From contig JAITNU010000064.1 of NCBI GenBank assembly GCA_031290325.1, positions 1 to 24,629 on the forward strand: a stretch of DNA of 24,629 nucleotides, read 5' to 3'. This document shows, piece after piece, positions 6,403 through 13,908 of this stretch (the first letter of the stretch is position 1; each line of letters opens with the position of its first letter). A program made the translations under genes and the position numbers. Source of the stretch: Treponema sp. (GTDB lineage Bacteria > Spirochaetota > Spirochaetia > Treponematales > Breznakiellaceae). The notes below the pieces were generated by a model. The model was not told the DNA's origin. It did not search any database and worked only from the letters and a program-made list of their open reading frames with translations.

Positions 6403-8392
6403 TAATCCTGTGCCGGCTCCTGCCTATCTGGACTTGATCTTTGATATTCCCGTTCATCAGGTCTTCACCTACCGGATAGACGACAAAGGAGCGGGGTGTC
6501 TGGGAAAACGGGCCATAGCGCCTTTGGGAAGGCGGGAGGCCCTGGGGTATATCATTGGGGAACGGGCTGAAGCTCCCCAGACTGAGGCGGAAATCAAGAT
6601 GGTACGCCGGGTTGTTGATAGGGAACCTATCTTTGACCATCGGGATATTGGGCTTGCAGAATGGATGGCCGGCTTCTACCTCTGCGGAATAGGCCAGGCC
6701 CTGGCGGCTATGATCCCTTCGGGGAGACGATCCGGGGCCTATTCGGCCTTTTCCGATGCGGGGTTGAGCGGAACCCTGCCGATCCTTTCAGAGGAACAGG
6801 AGCGGGCCTTAGCAGCCATCATCGCCTCGATGTCGCCAACTGCTTCCCCGAGGTCGTCCATGTTTTATCTCTACGGCATCACCGGTTCAGGAAAGACCGA
6901 GGTCTTCCTCCGGGTGGCAGAGCATATCCTCAAGGCAGGGCAGTCGGTCATCTACTTAGTCCCGGAGATATCCCTGACCCACCAGACTGCGGAGACCATT
7001 GAGAACCGATTCGGTTCGATAGCCGCAACTATCCATTCGGGGATGAGTCCCAGCACCCGGCTCACCGAATGGATGCGGATTCGCCGGGGGGAGGTACGCA
7101 TCGTGGTGGGTCCCCGGAGCGCCGTGTTTGCCCCGATGCGGGACCTGGGTCTCATCATCATTGATGAGGAACATGAAGGGGCCTATAAATCGGGGAATAC
7201 CCCCCGCTACCATGCCCGGCAGGTGGCCATGCACCGCTGTTCCTCAGAAGGGGCGCGGCTGGTCATGGGATCGGCGACCCCTTCGGCAGAAGCCTGGAAG
7301 TTCATGCAGGATGGGGCCATCACCAGGCTCAACCTGACCCGCCGGCTTTCAGGAGGCGGTACCCCGGAGATTATCCCGGTGAGCCTTGAACATACCTCCG
7401 GCTGCCTCACCGGTGAATTGAAAGAAGAGATCCGTAAGACCGCCCAGTTGGGACGGCAAACCATACTTTTTCTTAACCGCCGGGGTTTCGCCTATTTCTA
7501 CCATTGCCGGGCCTGCGGTTACGAACTCACCTGCCGCCACTGTTCGGTATCCCTGACCTACCACAAAACCAAGGGCCGGGCGATTTGCCATTACTGCGGG
7601 TATTCCACGGTTCCCCCCACGGTGTGTCCCCAATGCGGGTCCCTGGAAGCGGGGTATACCGGGTTTGGCACAGAGATGATCGAGGAGGATATCCGCCGGA
7701 CCTTCCCGGACCTTCGTATCCGCCGGGCGGACGCGGATACCACCACTCAAAAGGGGAGCCTGAAGGAGACCCTGGATGTCTTTAGGGCCGGAGGCTTTGA
7801 CATACTCCTGGGGACCCAGATGGTTGCCAAAGGGCTTAACTTTCCCGGAGTACGCCTCGTGGGGGTGGTCCTGGCAGATACCGGGCTGCACCTGCCGGAT
7901 TTCCGGGCTGCGGAACGGACCTTTTCTCTTATTGTCCAGGTTGCAGGCCGTGCAGGCCGGTACTTCCCCGATGGTAAGGTCATTGTTCAGACCCTGCGTC
8001 CTCATGATCCGGCCATCACCCAGGCCTGTGCCCTGGATGTGGAGGGCTTTTTTACCACGGAACTGGCCCAGCGGGAAGTCCTGGGGTTTCCCCCTTATTC
8101 GCGGCTTATCCGCTTTACCGCCCGTTCCCGGGATGAAGAGCGGGCGGATAATGTTATAGGCCGCATCGCAGCCCTGGCCTCCCCGCTGCTCCCCCAGGAT
8201 GCGGATGTTCTTGGCCCTGCCGAGTGTCCTATCGGTATCATTGCGGGGAATTACCGGCGTCAGCTCATCCTGCGGGGGAGATCCATGGGGAGCCTTCACG
8301 CCGCGGCCCGTGCTATGCTTGCCCGGTATGACAAGGCCAGGGATAGCCGGGTCTATGTTGAGGTTGATGTGGATCCGGTAAGTTTGCTCTAA
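6383..8392 (+). CDS. priA: Primosomal protein N' (PriA helicase)
   Basis: A 669-residue 3'-5' DNA helicase that reloads the replisome at stalled forks. Domains in order: the N-terminal DNA-binding region (residues about 15-110, beginning with the typical YLDLIFDIPVHQVFTYRI), the helicase core with Walker A GITGSGKTE (165-173) and DEEH (261-264), a zinc module inserted in the second helicase half, and the helicase motifs LGTQMVAKGLNFPGV and QVAGRAGR. All eight zinc cysteines are visible in four CxxC pairs (C375/C378, C384/C387, C402/C405, C415/C418). The length is somewhat short of the E. coli protein (732) but no domain is missing. The ATG overlaps the glycosylase gene and has only a weak GGAT upstream, so coupling is likely. 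Confidence 0.95.
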   Translation: MKPISIDNPVPAPAYLDLIFDIPVHQVFTYRIDDKGAGCLGKRAIAPLGRREALGYIIGERAEAPQTEAEIKMVRRVVDREPIFDHRDIGLAEWMAGFYLCGIGQALAAMIPSGRRSGAYSAFSDAGLSGTLPILSEEQERALAAIIASMSPTASPRSSMFYLYGITGSGKTEVFLRVAEHILKAGQSVIYLVPEISLTHQTAETIENRFGSIAATIHSGMSPSTRLTEWMRIRRGEVRIVVGPRSAVFAPMRDLGLIIIDEEHEGAYKSGNTPRYHARQVAMHRCSSEGARLVMGSATPSAEAWKFMQDGAITRLNLTRRLSGGGTPEIIPVSLEHTSGCLTGELKEEIRKTAQLGRQTILFLNRRGFAYFYHCRACGYELTCRHCSVSLTYHKTKGRAICHYCGYSTVPPTVCPQCGSLEAGYTGFGTEMIEEDIRRTFPDLRIRRADADTTTQKGSLKETLDVFRAGGFDILLGTQMVAKGLNFPGVRLVGVVLADTGLHLPDFRAAERTFSLIVQVAGRAGRYFPDGKVIVQTLRPHDPAITQACALDVEGFFTTELAQREVLGFPPYSRLIRFTARSRDEERADNVIGRIAALASPLLPQDADVLGPAECPIGIIAGNYRRQLILRGRSMGSLHAAARAMLARYDKARDSRVYVEVDVDPVSLL

Positions 8393-8408
8393 AGGCGGGC
8401 ACATCCTA

Positions 8409-8437
8409 TTGACAAGATGATTAAAATCTATTTTAAT
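8409..8437 (+). promoter_or_regulatory. Promoter of the ribosomal (alpha) operon, with a palindrome on the -10
   Basis: A perfect TTGACA (8409-8414), a 17-base spacer and TTTAAT (8432-8437) lie just after the priA stop. A perfect inverted repeat, ATCTATT-TT-AATAGAT (8426-8441), covers the -10. The leader to the first ribosomal start would be about 48 bases. Confidence 0.65.
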
Positions 8438-8491
8438 AGATAAATATTTACCCATCGGTCAGAACCGCGGGTACTAAGGGAGCAGGAGAGG

Positions 8492-8605
8492 ATGAAAGTC
8501 CGGACAAGTGTTAAACCAATTTGTGATAAATGTAAGGTGATTAAACGGAACGGCATTGTACGGATCGTTTGTCAGAATCCTAAGCATAAACAAAGGCAAG
8601 GGTAG
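8492..8605 (+). CDS. rpmJ: 50S ribosomal protein L36
   Basis: A 37-residue protein of the large ribosomal subunit, easily missed because of its size. It reads MKVRTSVKPICDKCKVIKRN and ends HKQRQG, the standard L36 pattern. The zinc ligands are C11, C14, C27 and H32 (CDKC...CQNPKH), so this is the zinc-binding (C+) form. GGAGAGG stands directly upstream of the ATG. It is the first gene of the operon, eight bases before rpsM. Confidence 0.95.
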   Translation: MKVRTSVKPICDKCKVIKRNGIVRIVCQNPKHKQRQG

Positions 8606-8613
8606 GAGTTCCT

Positions 8614-8979
8614 ATGGCGCGTATAGCGGGGGTTGACCTCCCCAATAAGCATGTAAACATTGCCCTGACCTATATTTTTGGGATTGGCAGGTCCAGTGCG
8701 GATGAAATTTGTGTCAAGGCTAAGATAGACCCCCAGCGGCTTATCAATGACCTTTCTTCGGAGGAGCTGAATGGACTTAGGCAGCTTATTGAGAACGAGT
8801 ATAAGGTGGAAGGCCGGTTACGGACCGAAATTGCCCTTAATATCAAGCGGCTGATGGATATTGGGTGTTACCGGGGGTTACGGCACCGTAAGGGGCTTCC
8901 CCTTCGGGGACAGCGGACCCGGACCAACGCCCGTACCCGTAAGGGCAAAAAGAAGACTGTTGCCGGCAAGAAGAAATAA
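8614..8979 (+). CDS. rpsM: 30S ribosomal protein S13
   Basis: A 121-residue protein of the small-subunit head that contacts the P-site tRNA and L5/L31 bridges. The start MARIAGVDLPNKHVNIALTY and the body motif YIFGIGRSSADEIC are diagnostic, and the basic tail RTNARTRKGKKKTVAGKKK is the usual tRNA-contacting extension. The length is normal. TAGGAG precedes the ATG. It lies between rpmJ and rpsK with short gaps, in the common bacterial order. Confidence 0.97.
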   Translation: MARIAGVDLPNKHVNIALTYIFGIGRSSADEICVKAKIDPQRLINDLSSEELNGLRQLIENEYKVEGRLRTEIALNIKRLMDIGCYRGLRHRKGLPLRGQRTRTNARTRKGKKKTVAGKKK

Positions 8980-8991
8980 GCGGAGGATAGC

Positions 8992-9378
8992 GTGGCGGCT
9001 AATACAACAAAAAAACGGAAAGAAAAAAAATCCGTTTACGAGGGGAACGTATATATTCAGGCTACGTTCAATAACACGATAGTTACCATCACCGATATTA
9101 TGGGAAACACCGTTTCCTGGGCCAGTTCCGGAGGGCTTAACTTCAGAGGGGCCAAGAAATCAACCCCCTTTGCGGCGCAGACCGTTACCGAAACCGCGGC
9201 TCAGAAGGCCATGCAGGTTGGGCTGCGGGAGGTGCATGTCTACGTCAAGGGACCGGGTATCGGCAGGGAATCGGCGATTCGTCAACTGGGGGCTTTGGGT
9301 ATCAAGGTAAAATCGATCAACGATGTTACGCCGATTCCCCACAACGGTTGCCGGCCTCGCAAGACCAGGCGTATTTAA
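8992..9378 (+). CDS. rpsK: 30S ribosomal protein S11
   Basis: A 128-residue platform protein of the small subunit. The core GNVYIQATFNNTIVTITD and GPGIGRESAIRQL, and the ending DVTPIPHNGCRPRKTRRI, are typical. It starts at GTG, with GCGGAGG six bases upstream. The first 18 residues (AANTTKKRKEKKSVYEG) are a lysine-rich leader common in this protein. It sits 12 bases after rpsM. Confidence 0.97.
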   Translation: MAANTTKKRKEKKSVYEGNVYIQATFNNTIVTITDIMGNTVSWASSGGLNFRGAKKSTPFAAQTVTETAAQKAMQVGLREVHVYVKGPGIGRESAIRQLGALGIKVKSINDVTPIPHNGCRPRKTRRI

Positions 9379-9394
9379 GGAGGGGAAGAAGAAT

Positions 9395-10030
9395 ATGGCA
9401 CGATATACTGGACCTGTATGCCGTTTGTGTCGGGCGGAGCAGAAAAAGCTGATGCTCAAGGGCGGACGTTGCAGAAGTGATAAGTGTCCGATTAACAAGA
9501 GGCGACCTGCCCCGGGGAAAGACCCCAAGGCGCGGCCGGGGAAACGCTCGGATTATGGCATTCAGCTCCGGGAAAAGCAGAAACTCAAGAGAATATACGG
9601 TATGCAGGAAAAGCAGTTCGGGCTTTTCTTTGAACGAGCCTTGCGGATGACCGGTATTACCGGTGAAAATCTGTTTGTGCTCCTGGAACGTCGGCTGGAC
9701 AATGTGGTGTACCGGATGCGTTTCGCCGTGAGCCGCAGCCAGGCGCGCCAGATTGTGATCCACGGCCATGTTACCGTGAATGGGAAGCGGGTCAATGTGC
9801 CCTCCTTCCTGGTCAAGACCGAGGACGTGGTGGCAATTGAGGAGTCCAGCAAGAATCTCGTTGTTATCAAAGACGCGTTAAAGGAATATGGTAAGTCCGG
9901 GGTCATGCCCTGGTTGCAGCTTGATCCCGATGGCATGAAAGGGACCTTCCTCAACGCTCCCCGCCGGAGCGATATAACTGATCTTGCGGACATCAAAGAA
10001 CAGATGATTGTCGAATACTATTCTAAATAA
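9395..10030 (+). CDS. rpsD: 30S ribosomal protein S4
   Basis: A 211-residue primary 16S rRNA-binding protein; in E. coli it is also the translational repressor of the alpha operon. The ATG at 9395 has AAGGAGGGG upstream and gives the conserved start MARYTGPVCRLCRAEQKKL; an in-frame ATG at 9323 lies inside rpsK. Residues 9-36 carry a zinc-binding CxxC...CxxxxC set (CRLC, CRSDKC), the C+ form. The S4 RNA-binding domain covers about residues 99-160 (RRLDNVVYRMRFAVSRSQAR, HVTVNGKRVNVPS). Whether S4 represses this operon cannot be told from the sequence. Confidence 0.97.
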   Translation: MARYTGPVCRLCRAEQKKLMLKGGRCRSDKCPINKRRPAPGKDPKARPGKRSDYGIQLREKQKLKRIYGMQEKQFGLFFERALRMTGITGENLFVLLERRLDNVVYRMRFAVSRSQARQIVIHGHVTVNGKRVNVPSFLVKTEDVVAIEESSKNLVVIKDALKEYGKSGVMPWLQLDPDGMKGTFLNAPRRSDITDLADIKEQMIVEYYSK

Positions 10031-10039
10031 GGAGTCTCC

Positions 10040-11107
10040 ATGGCCCGTAAGAACCTCCTTAAAGGATTCAAACGCCCTAAGGGTATCACCTTTGAGCATG
10101 GTGAACTTCGCTCGAACTATGGCAGGTTCACAGCAGCTCCGTTTGAACCGGGATTCGGGACAACGGTGGGTAATACTTTACGCCGGGTGCTCCTTTCCTC
10201 AATTCAGGGGTACGCGATTACCGCAGTTAAGATTGTCTCCTACGATAGCGAAGGGGTCGCTCATACTGTTTCCAGTGAATTTGAGACGATACCCAATATC
10301 GTTGAAGATACCCTTGAAGTTATCAACAACCTCAAGCAAATCCGGCTGCGGCTTCCCAATAATGTGGAGCAGGATGTACTCCTCTATGAATGGTCAGGCA
10401 GAATGGAGGTCAAGAGTGATGATTTTGTCCGGACTGGACAGGTCGAGGTCTTGAGCACTGGACAGCATATCATGACCCTCATGGATAATGCCCGCCTTGA
10501 GTTTGAGGTTCAGATTGATCTTAACCGCGGGTATGTCCCTTCGGAAGTCAATGAGCATTACATCGAAGTGATTGGTACCATTCCCATGGACGCGATTTTT
10601 ACCCCTGTAAAAAAGGTGAAATTCGCCGTCGAGCCGACCCGGGTCGGCCAGCGCAGCGATTATGATAAGCTGGTGCTTGAGGTGTGGACCGATGGAACCA
10701 TTCAGCCGGTGGATGCTGTGGCTGAGGCCGCAAAGATAGCCAAGGAGCATTTCTCAACCTTTATCAACTTCGATGAAAACAACCTGGGCTTAGATGAGGA
10801 TTTTGACGAAGACGATGAACGGATCCGTCAAATTCTCAACACCCCGGTTGAGGAACTGGAACTGTCGGTCCGTTCCTCAAACTGTCTTAAAAACGCCAAT
10901 ATTAAGTCCATCGGCGAATTGATCCGGAAGACCGAAGATGATATTACCAAAACTCGTAATTTTGGGAAGAAGTCACTCCAGGAGATCAAGGAAAAACTCA
11001 GGGAGTGGAACCTGAGTCTCGGAATGACCGACCTCAGCGTGCTCAAGAACACGGTAAAAATCACCTCTCAACAAAAGGAAGAAAAGGAAGAAGAAGATGA
11101 AACATAA
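10040..11107 (+). CDS. rpoA: DNA-directed RNA polymerase subunit alpha
   Basis: A 355-residue subunit that dimerises to nucleate RNA polymerase. The N-terminal domain (about 1-235) has the assembly motif GFGTTVGNTLRRVLLSSIQG; an acidic linker (about 245-270, DENNLGLDEDFDEDDE) joins the C-terminal domain (about 275-335, ELELSVRSSNCLKNANIKSIGELI and NFGKKSLQEIKEKL), which binds UP elements and activators. The tail after residue 340 is a charged extension (KEEKEEEDET), longer than in E. coli (329 residues). AAGGAG precedes the ATG. The gene overlaps rplQ by 11 bases. Confidence 0.97.
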   Translation: MARKNLLKGFKRPKGITFEHGELRSNYGRFTAAPFEPGFGTTVGNTLRRVLLSSIQGYAITAVKIVSYDSEGVAHTVSSEFETIPNIVEDTLEVINNLKQIRLRLPNNVEQDVLLYEWSGRMEVKSDDFVRTGQVEVLSTGQHIMTLMDNARLEFEVQIDLNRGYVPSEVNEHYIEVIGTIPMDAIFTPVKKVKFAVEPTRVGQRSDYDKLVLEVWTDGTIQPVDAVAEAAKIAKEHFSTFINFDENNLGLDEDFDEDDERIRQILNTPVEELELSVRSSNCLKNANIKSIGELIRKTEDDITKTRNFGKKSLQEIKEKLREWNLSLGMTDLSVLKNTVKITSQQKEEKEEEDET

Positions 11108-11561
11108 AAGAGGCTTTAATCCCCTTGAACGGATGCAAGCGCACCGGAAAGCCCTTCATCGTAATATGGTTACCTCCTTATTCAAGTACGAGCGGATCAG
11201 AACCACCAAGGCGAAGGCCCTGGAGATCCGCCGGAGTGCTGAAAAGCTGATAACCCGCGCAAAGGTTGATTCGGTTCATAACCGGCGTATTGCCATCAGC
11301 CGTCTCTATGATGAAGGGACCGTGGCAAAGCTGTTTAACGACATTGGCCCCCGGATGAAGGAACGGGCCGGCGGGTACACGAGGATTATAAAACTCGGAG
11401 AACGCCTTGGGGATGCCTCGGAGATCGTTATTCTTGAATTGGTTGATTATAAGCTTGATACCGAGGATGCTTCGGATAAGAAAGCAAAGAGGGCTGCCAA
11501 AAAGTCTTCGGGAAAAGAGAAAAAAGGCGCTGAAAAAGCGCGGGCTGTTGAAACCGCTTAA
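11097..11561 (+). CDS. rplQ: 50S ribosomal protein L17
   Basis: A 154-residue large-subunit protein near the exit tunnel. The start MKHKRGFNPLERMQAHRKAL and the motif TTKAKALEIRRSAEKLITRAK are diagnostic. The core ends near residue 120; the last 35 residues are a lysine/alanine-rich extension (DKKAKRAAKKSSGKEKKGAEKA) that is probably disordered and RNA-contacting. The ATG lies inside the end of rpoA, so the two are coupled. Confidence 0.97.
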   Translation: MKHKRGFNPLERMQAHRKALHRNMVTSLFKYERIRTTKAKALEIRRSAEKLITRAKVDSVHNRRIAISRLYDEGTVAKLFNDIGPRMKERAGGYTRIIKLGERLGDASEIVILELVDYKLDTEDASDKKAKRAAKKSSGKEKKGAEKARAVETA

Positions 11562-11578
11562 ATTAAAGGGAGAACGCT

Positions 11579-11767
11579 ATGTCTAAAGCGCATCGAGGCA
11601 AAGGAATCCGGGAACTGGTCTCCCGGGGACGGGGGGCCTGCCCGGTCTGTAAACGGACCAACGTGAAAATTCTGTATGAACAGGACGCAGGAGGGGCAAA
11701 GCTTACAATTTGCAAGACCTGCAAGGCCGCAATTAAACACGGAAAGAAAACCATAGCCAACGCGTAA
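11579..11767 (+). CDS. Small zinc-ribbon protein in the ribosomal operon, function unknown
   Basis: A 62-residue basic protein. Two CxxC knuckles (C21-C24 in ACPVCKR and C45-C48 in ICKTCKA) are set 20 residues apart, which is a classic zinc ribbon; the N-terminus (KAHRGKGIRELVSRGRG) and the C-terminus (HGKKTIANA) are rich in Lys and Arg and could contact RNA. GGGAG stands upstream of the ATG. It lies 17 bases after rplQ and 4 bases before pyrE, so it is transcribed with the ribosomal genes. It does not match L31, L32, L33, S14 or other short ribosomal proteins that I know. A ribosome-associated role is an inference from size, charge and position. Confidence 0.8.
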   Translation: MSKAHRGKGIRELVSRGRGACPVCKRTNVKILYEQDAGGAKLTICKTCKAAIKHGKKTIANA

Positions 11768-11771
11768 CCCC

Positions 11772-12356
11772 ATGGAAGAAACGCTTGCCTTATTAGAAGC
11801 ATCCAGCGCCATGTTGGAAGGGCATTTTTTGCTCTCTTCAGGACACCATGCGGATCGGTATTTTCAGTGTGCCCGGCTTTTGCAGTACCCTGCGAGGGCC
11901 GCCGCAGCCTTGGCACCTATCGTGGAACAGGTGAAGGCCGATATTAAGGCGGGGATCCTGGAACTGGACGCGGTGGTGGGACCTGCCTTGGGAGGCATCC
12001 TCGTGGCCTATGAACTAGGCCGCCAGTTGGGGCTTCCAGGCTTCTTTACTGAGCGTGATGAGCAGGGGCTTATGTCCCTCCGCCGGGGCTTTGAAGTTAC
12101 CAAAGGAATGCGGATCCTCATTGCCGAGGATGTGATTACCACTACTAAATCTTCTGAGGAATGTGCGAAAGTGCTGGAAGCTCAGGGGGCTGTGGTGAGC
12201 GCCCTCGCCTGTATCGTGGATCGCCGGGCAGCGGGGGTGAGCGTTTCCCATCCGCTGTATGCGGCGTGCCGGGTAGATGTGGCAAACTGGGAGGCTGCTT
12301 CCTGTGAACTCTGCAAAAAGGGGATACCCCTGATCAAGCCGGGATCGCGGAAATAG
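11772..12356 (+). CDS. pyrE: Orotate phosphoribosyltransferase
   Basis: A 194-residue enzyme that joins orotate to PRPP to give orotidine 5'-phosphate in pyrimidine synthesis. The PRPP-binding motif ILIAEDVITTTKSSEE (E119, D120) is clear, as are the orotate/phosphate side motif HFLLSSGHHADRYFQC near the N-terminus and VVGPALGGILVAYELG. The length fits the shorter PyrE class. There is no convincing ribosome-binding site: the ATG is four bases after the zinc-ribbon stop, so translation is probably coupled. It closes the ribosomal operon and is followed by a terminator. Confidence 0.93.
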   Translation: MEETLALLEASSAMLEGHFLLSSGHHADRYFQCARLLQYPARAAAALAPIVEQVKADIKAGILELDAVVGPALGGILVAYELGRQLGLPGFFTERDEQGLMSLRRGFEVTKGMRILIAEDVITTTKSSEECAKVLEAQGAVVSALACIVDRRAAGVSVSHPLYAACRVDVANWEAASCELCKKGIPLIKPGSRK

Positions 12357-12391
12357 CAAGCCCTCTGTAGCTCATAATTGGAAGAATTGTT

Positions 12392-12453
12392 ACCACGAAT
12401 ACATGAATAACGGGTATCCTTTTATTCGTGCTATTTGTGGTTTTTTCTTTTTT
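12392..12453 (+). terminator. Long hairpin terminator after pyrE
   Basis: Two stacked stems, ACCACGAATA/TATTTGTGGT (12392-12401 with 12432-12441) and CATGAATAA/TTATTCGTG (12402-12410 with 12422-12430), form about 19 base pairs with two G-U pairs and one bulged C. The loop is 11 bases. TTTTTTCTTTTTT follows at once. This ends the ribosomal/pyrE operon. Confidence 0.85.
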
Positions 12454-12604
12454 ATGCAGTATTCTGAGGGAGACTGAAGTCCGCTGGGGATTCCATAACG
12501 TCCCCAAAAACCATTGGCGACATTTTTTAAACCATAGGCTATTTGTTGAAACCCACGAGAAACCTTGATAATACACGCATCAGGATTTTTTTGGGTTATT
12601 TGTT
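12454..12604 (+). promoter_or_regulatory. Upstream region of the XRE gene with a possible promoter
   Basis: A candidate promoter is TTGTTG (12543-12548) and GATAAT (12567-12572), 18 bases apart. A small inverted repeat GGGGA/TCCCC lies near 12485-12505. No ribosome-binding site precedes the XRE start. Nothing else is recognisable here. Confidence 0.3.
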
Positions 12605-12952
12605 ATGGAAGACAACATAAACGGGAATAATATCCGTATATTATTCAGTAAAAATTTAAAGCGACTCCGCACCTTGCATAATGTTTCCCAATTCACCTTG
12701 GCAAATGAGGCGGGTCTGACTCATAATTTCATTAATGACATTGAAAATTGCAGGAAATGGGTATCCCCGGATACCATTGCTAAACTCGCCGCCGTACTAC
12801 AGGTGGAAGCCTATCAATTTTTCCTTCCCGACAACAGAGCCGATGAACCGACGGATAGTTTTTTCTCGGTATACCTTGACAATTTTTCCGATTCCCTGCA
12901 AAGGATGGTTGGTGAGTTGAAAAGCCACTATCTGCAGGATCAAGAAGAATGA
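12605..12952 (+). CDS. XRE-family helix-turn-helix regulator
   Basis: A 115-residue DNA-binding protein. Residues 10-70 are an HTH_3 domain: FSKNLKRLRTLHNVSQFTLANEAGLTHNFINDIENCRKWVSPDTIAKLAAVL, with the turn at EAGL and the recognition helix THNFINDIE. The remaining 45 residues (VEAYQFFLPDN, then an acidic helical tail) may serve for dimer formation. The DNA is more AT-rich than the flanking genes and no Shine-Dalgarno sequence precedes the ATG, though no other start fits. Its targets are unknown; the gene stands alone and converges on the DUF167 gene 12 bases away. Confidence 0.8.
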   Translation: MEDNINGNNIRILFSKNLKRLRTLHNVSQFTLANEAGLTHNFINDIENCRKWVSPDTIAKLAAVLQVEAYQFFLPDNRADEPTDSFFSVYLDNFSDSLQRMVGELKSHYLQDQEE

Positions 12953-12964
12953 TCCCGATAGATA

Positions 12965-13261
12965 TCAGTCGTGGGCTATCGTGAGGGCTTCGACCTGGTC
13001 TTTCAAGGCTATGGGAAGTGCCACCGTCTTGAACCGGGACTTTTCCCCGGAGCACAGCGTTACTGCCTTCTTGGGGCAGCCCAGCCGCTTTGCCAGGAAT
13101 GTACAGAGTTCGGCATTGGCTTTGCCGTCCTCTGCGGCGGCGGCGATCTTGATCCGCAGGCGGCCTTCTCGTACATCGAGTACCTGGGATGCTGATGATC
13201 CTGGCAGGGCCTTGATATCGAGATAGACCTGGTTTCCGGCAATTCTGATACATGCTGCCAT
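12965..13261 (-). CDS. DUF167/YggU-family protein
   Basis: A 98-residue protein of the small YggU (UPF0235) family, whose function is not established. The core is IRIAGNQVYLDIKALPGSSASQV, then GRLRIKIAAAAEDGKANAELCTFLAKRLGCPKKAV and LCSGEKSRFKTV, matching the family's PGAS, GKAN and GxxSRxK motifs. The ATG at 13261 is chosen because it begins the domain and follows the upstream gene by four bases with AAAGGA before it; the open frame extends further up but only inside that gene. It is co-transcribed with the 203-residue hypothetical protein. Confidence 0.85.
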   Translation of the reverse strand: MAACIRIAGNQVYLDIKALPGSSASQVLDVREGRLRIKIAAAAEDGKANAELCTFLAKRLGCPKKAVTLCSGEKSRFKTVALPIALKDQVEALTIAHD

Positions 13262-13265
13262 GGTC

Positions 13266-13877
13266 TCAGCGTCCTTTTTTGGGGGGTTTATAGGAAGCCA
13301 GCCAGCGGGGGACGCCGATCTTCCATTCAAAAGAGTAGCCATCTTGGGCAAGGGGCCGCAGGACCAGGTTCGCCAGGGCTGCGGCGCGGAAACACAAGGA
13401 TGGGGCTTCTGGTAAGGCCGCTTCGGTGAAGATCTGCTGCCCCAGGAGGGCGGCGCAGAGAACCAAGCGGGGGAAGGGGTACACCAGGGTATCCGGGGGA
13501 AAGGCTGAATACGGCGGGGCCGGCAGGTCCAGTACCGGGCCGAAGATAGCGGGACCGCTGCTCATTGCAGGCGGCCCTGGGTCCGCTGCTGTATCCGCAG
13601 CTGGTTCTGATGGAAAGGCGATAGCCTCAGCCGGCCCTGTGGCTATTTTTCCGTCTCCTCCGTCAATAACGCTTAATCCCCGGAGGCTCAGGGCCAGGGC
13701 TTTCAGTTCCGGGGCGGTGTAGGGCCGGGACACGATGGCTAGGGGGGCGGCGCCGGGAAAGGAGAAGGCACCGGCAAGGCCGGCGGCAAAAAGACGACGG
13801 CGGTAGGTTCTGAAGGTGAGGCCCTGGTCCCGGTGGGGGATGAGGATGATGAAACGTCTGCATTGATCGGTTTTCAA
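13266..13877 (-). CDS. Hypothetical protein, Ala/Pro-rich
   Basis: A 203-residue protein that I do not recognise. It starts at TTG (13877) with GGAAG about seven bases upstream; an ATG a little further up reaches a stop after five codons. The N-terminus RRFIILIPHRDQGLTFRTYRRRLFAAGL suggests an alpha/beta core strand followed by a basic helix. Residues about 90-130 are a low-complexity Ala/Pro/Ser stretch; the C-terminus FEWKIGVPRWLASYKPPKKGR is basic. No signal peptide or membrane segment is clear. It is four bases upstream of the DUF167 gene, so the two form an operon. The coding pattern is GC-rich like its neighbours and the opposite frames give only shorter, unlikely ORFs. Confidence 0.6.
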   Translation of the reverse strand: MKTDQCRRFIILIPHRDQGLTFRTYRRRLFAAGLAGAFSFPGAAPLAIVSRPYTAPELKALALSLRGLSVIDGGDGKIATGPAEAIAFPSEPAADTAADPGPPAMSSGPAIFGPVLDLPAPPYSAFPPDTLVYPFPRLVLCAALLGQQIFTEAALPEAPSLCFRAAALANLVLRPLAQDGYSFEWKIGVPRWLASYKPPKKGR

Positions 13878-13908
13878 AAGAATGCTTCCATGTTAGAATA
13901 ATATCCAC

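Noticed and set aside
7349..8455. Reverse-strand ORF (368 codons) across the end of priA
   Set aside because: Shadow of GC-rich coding sequence; priA is unmistakable on the other strand.
12956..12981. Terminator between the convergent XRE and DUF167 genes (CGATAG/CTATCG)
   Set aside because: Only a 6-bp stem, partly inside the DUF167 coding end and without a T-tract.
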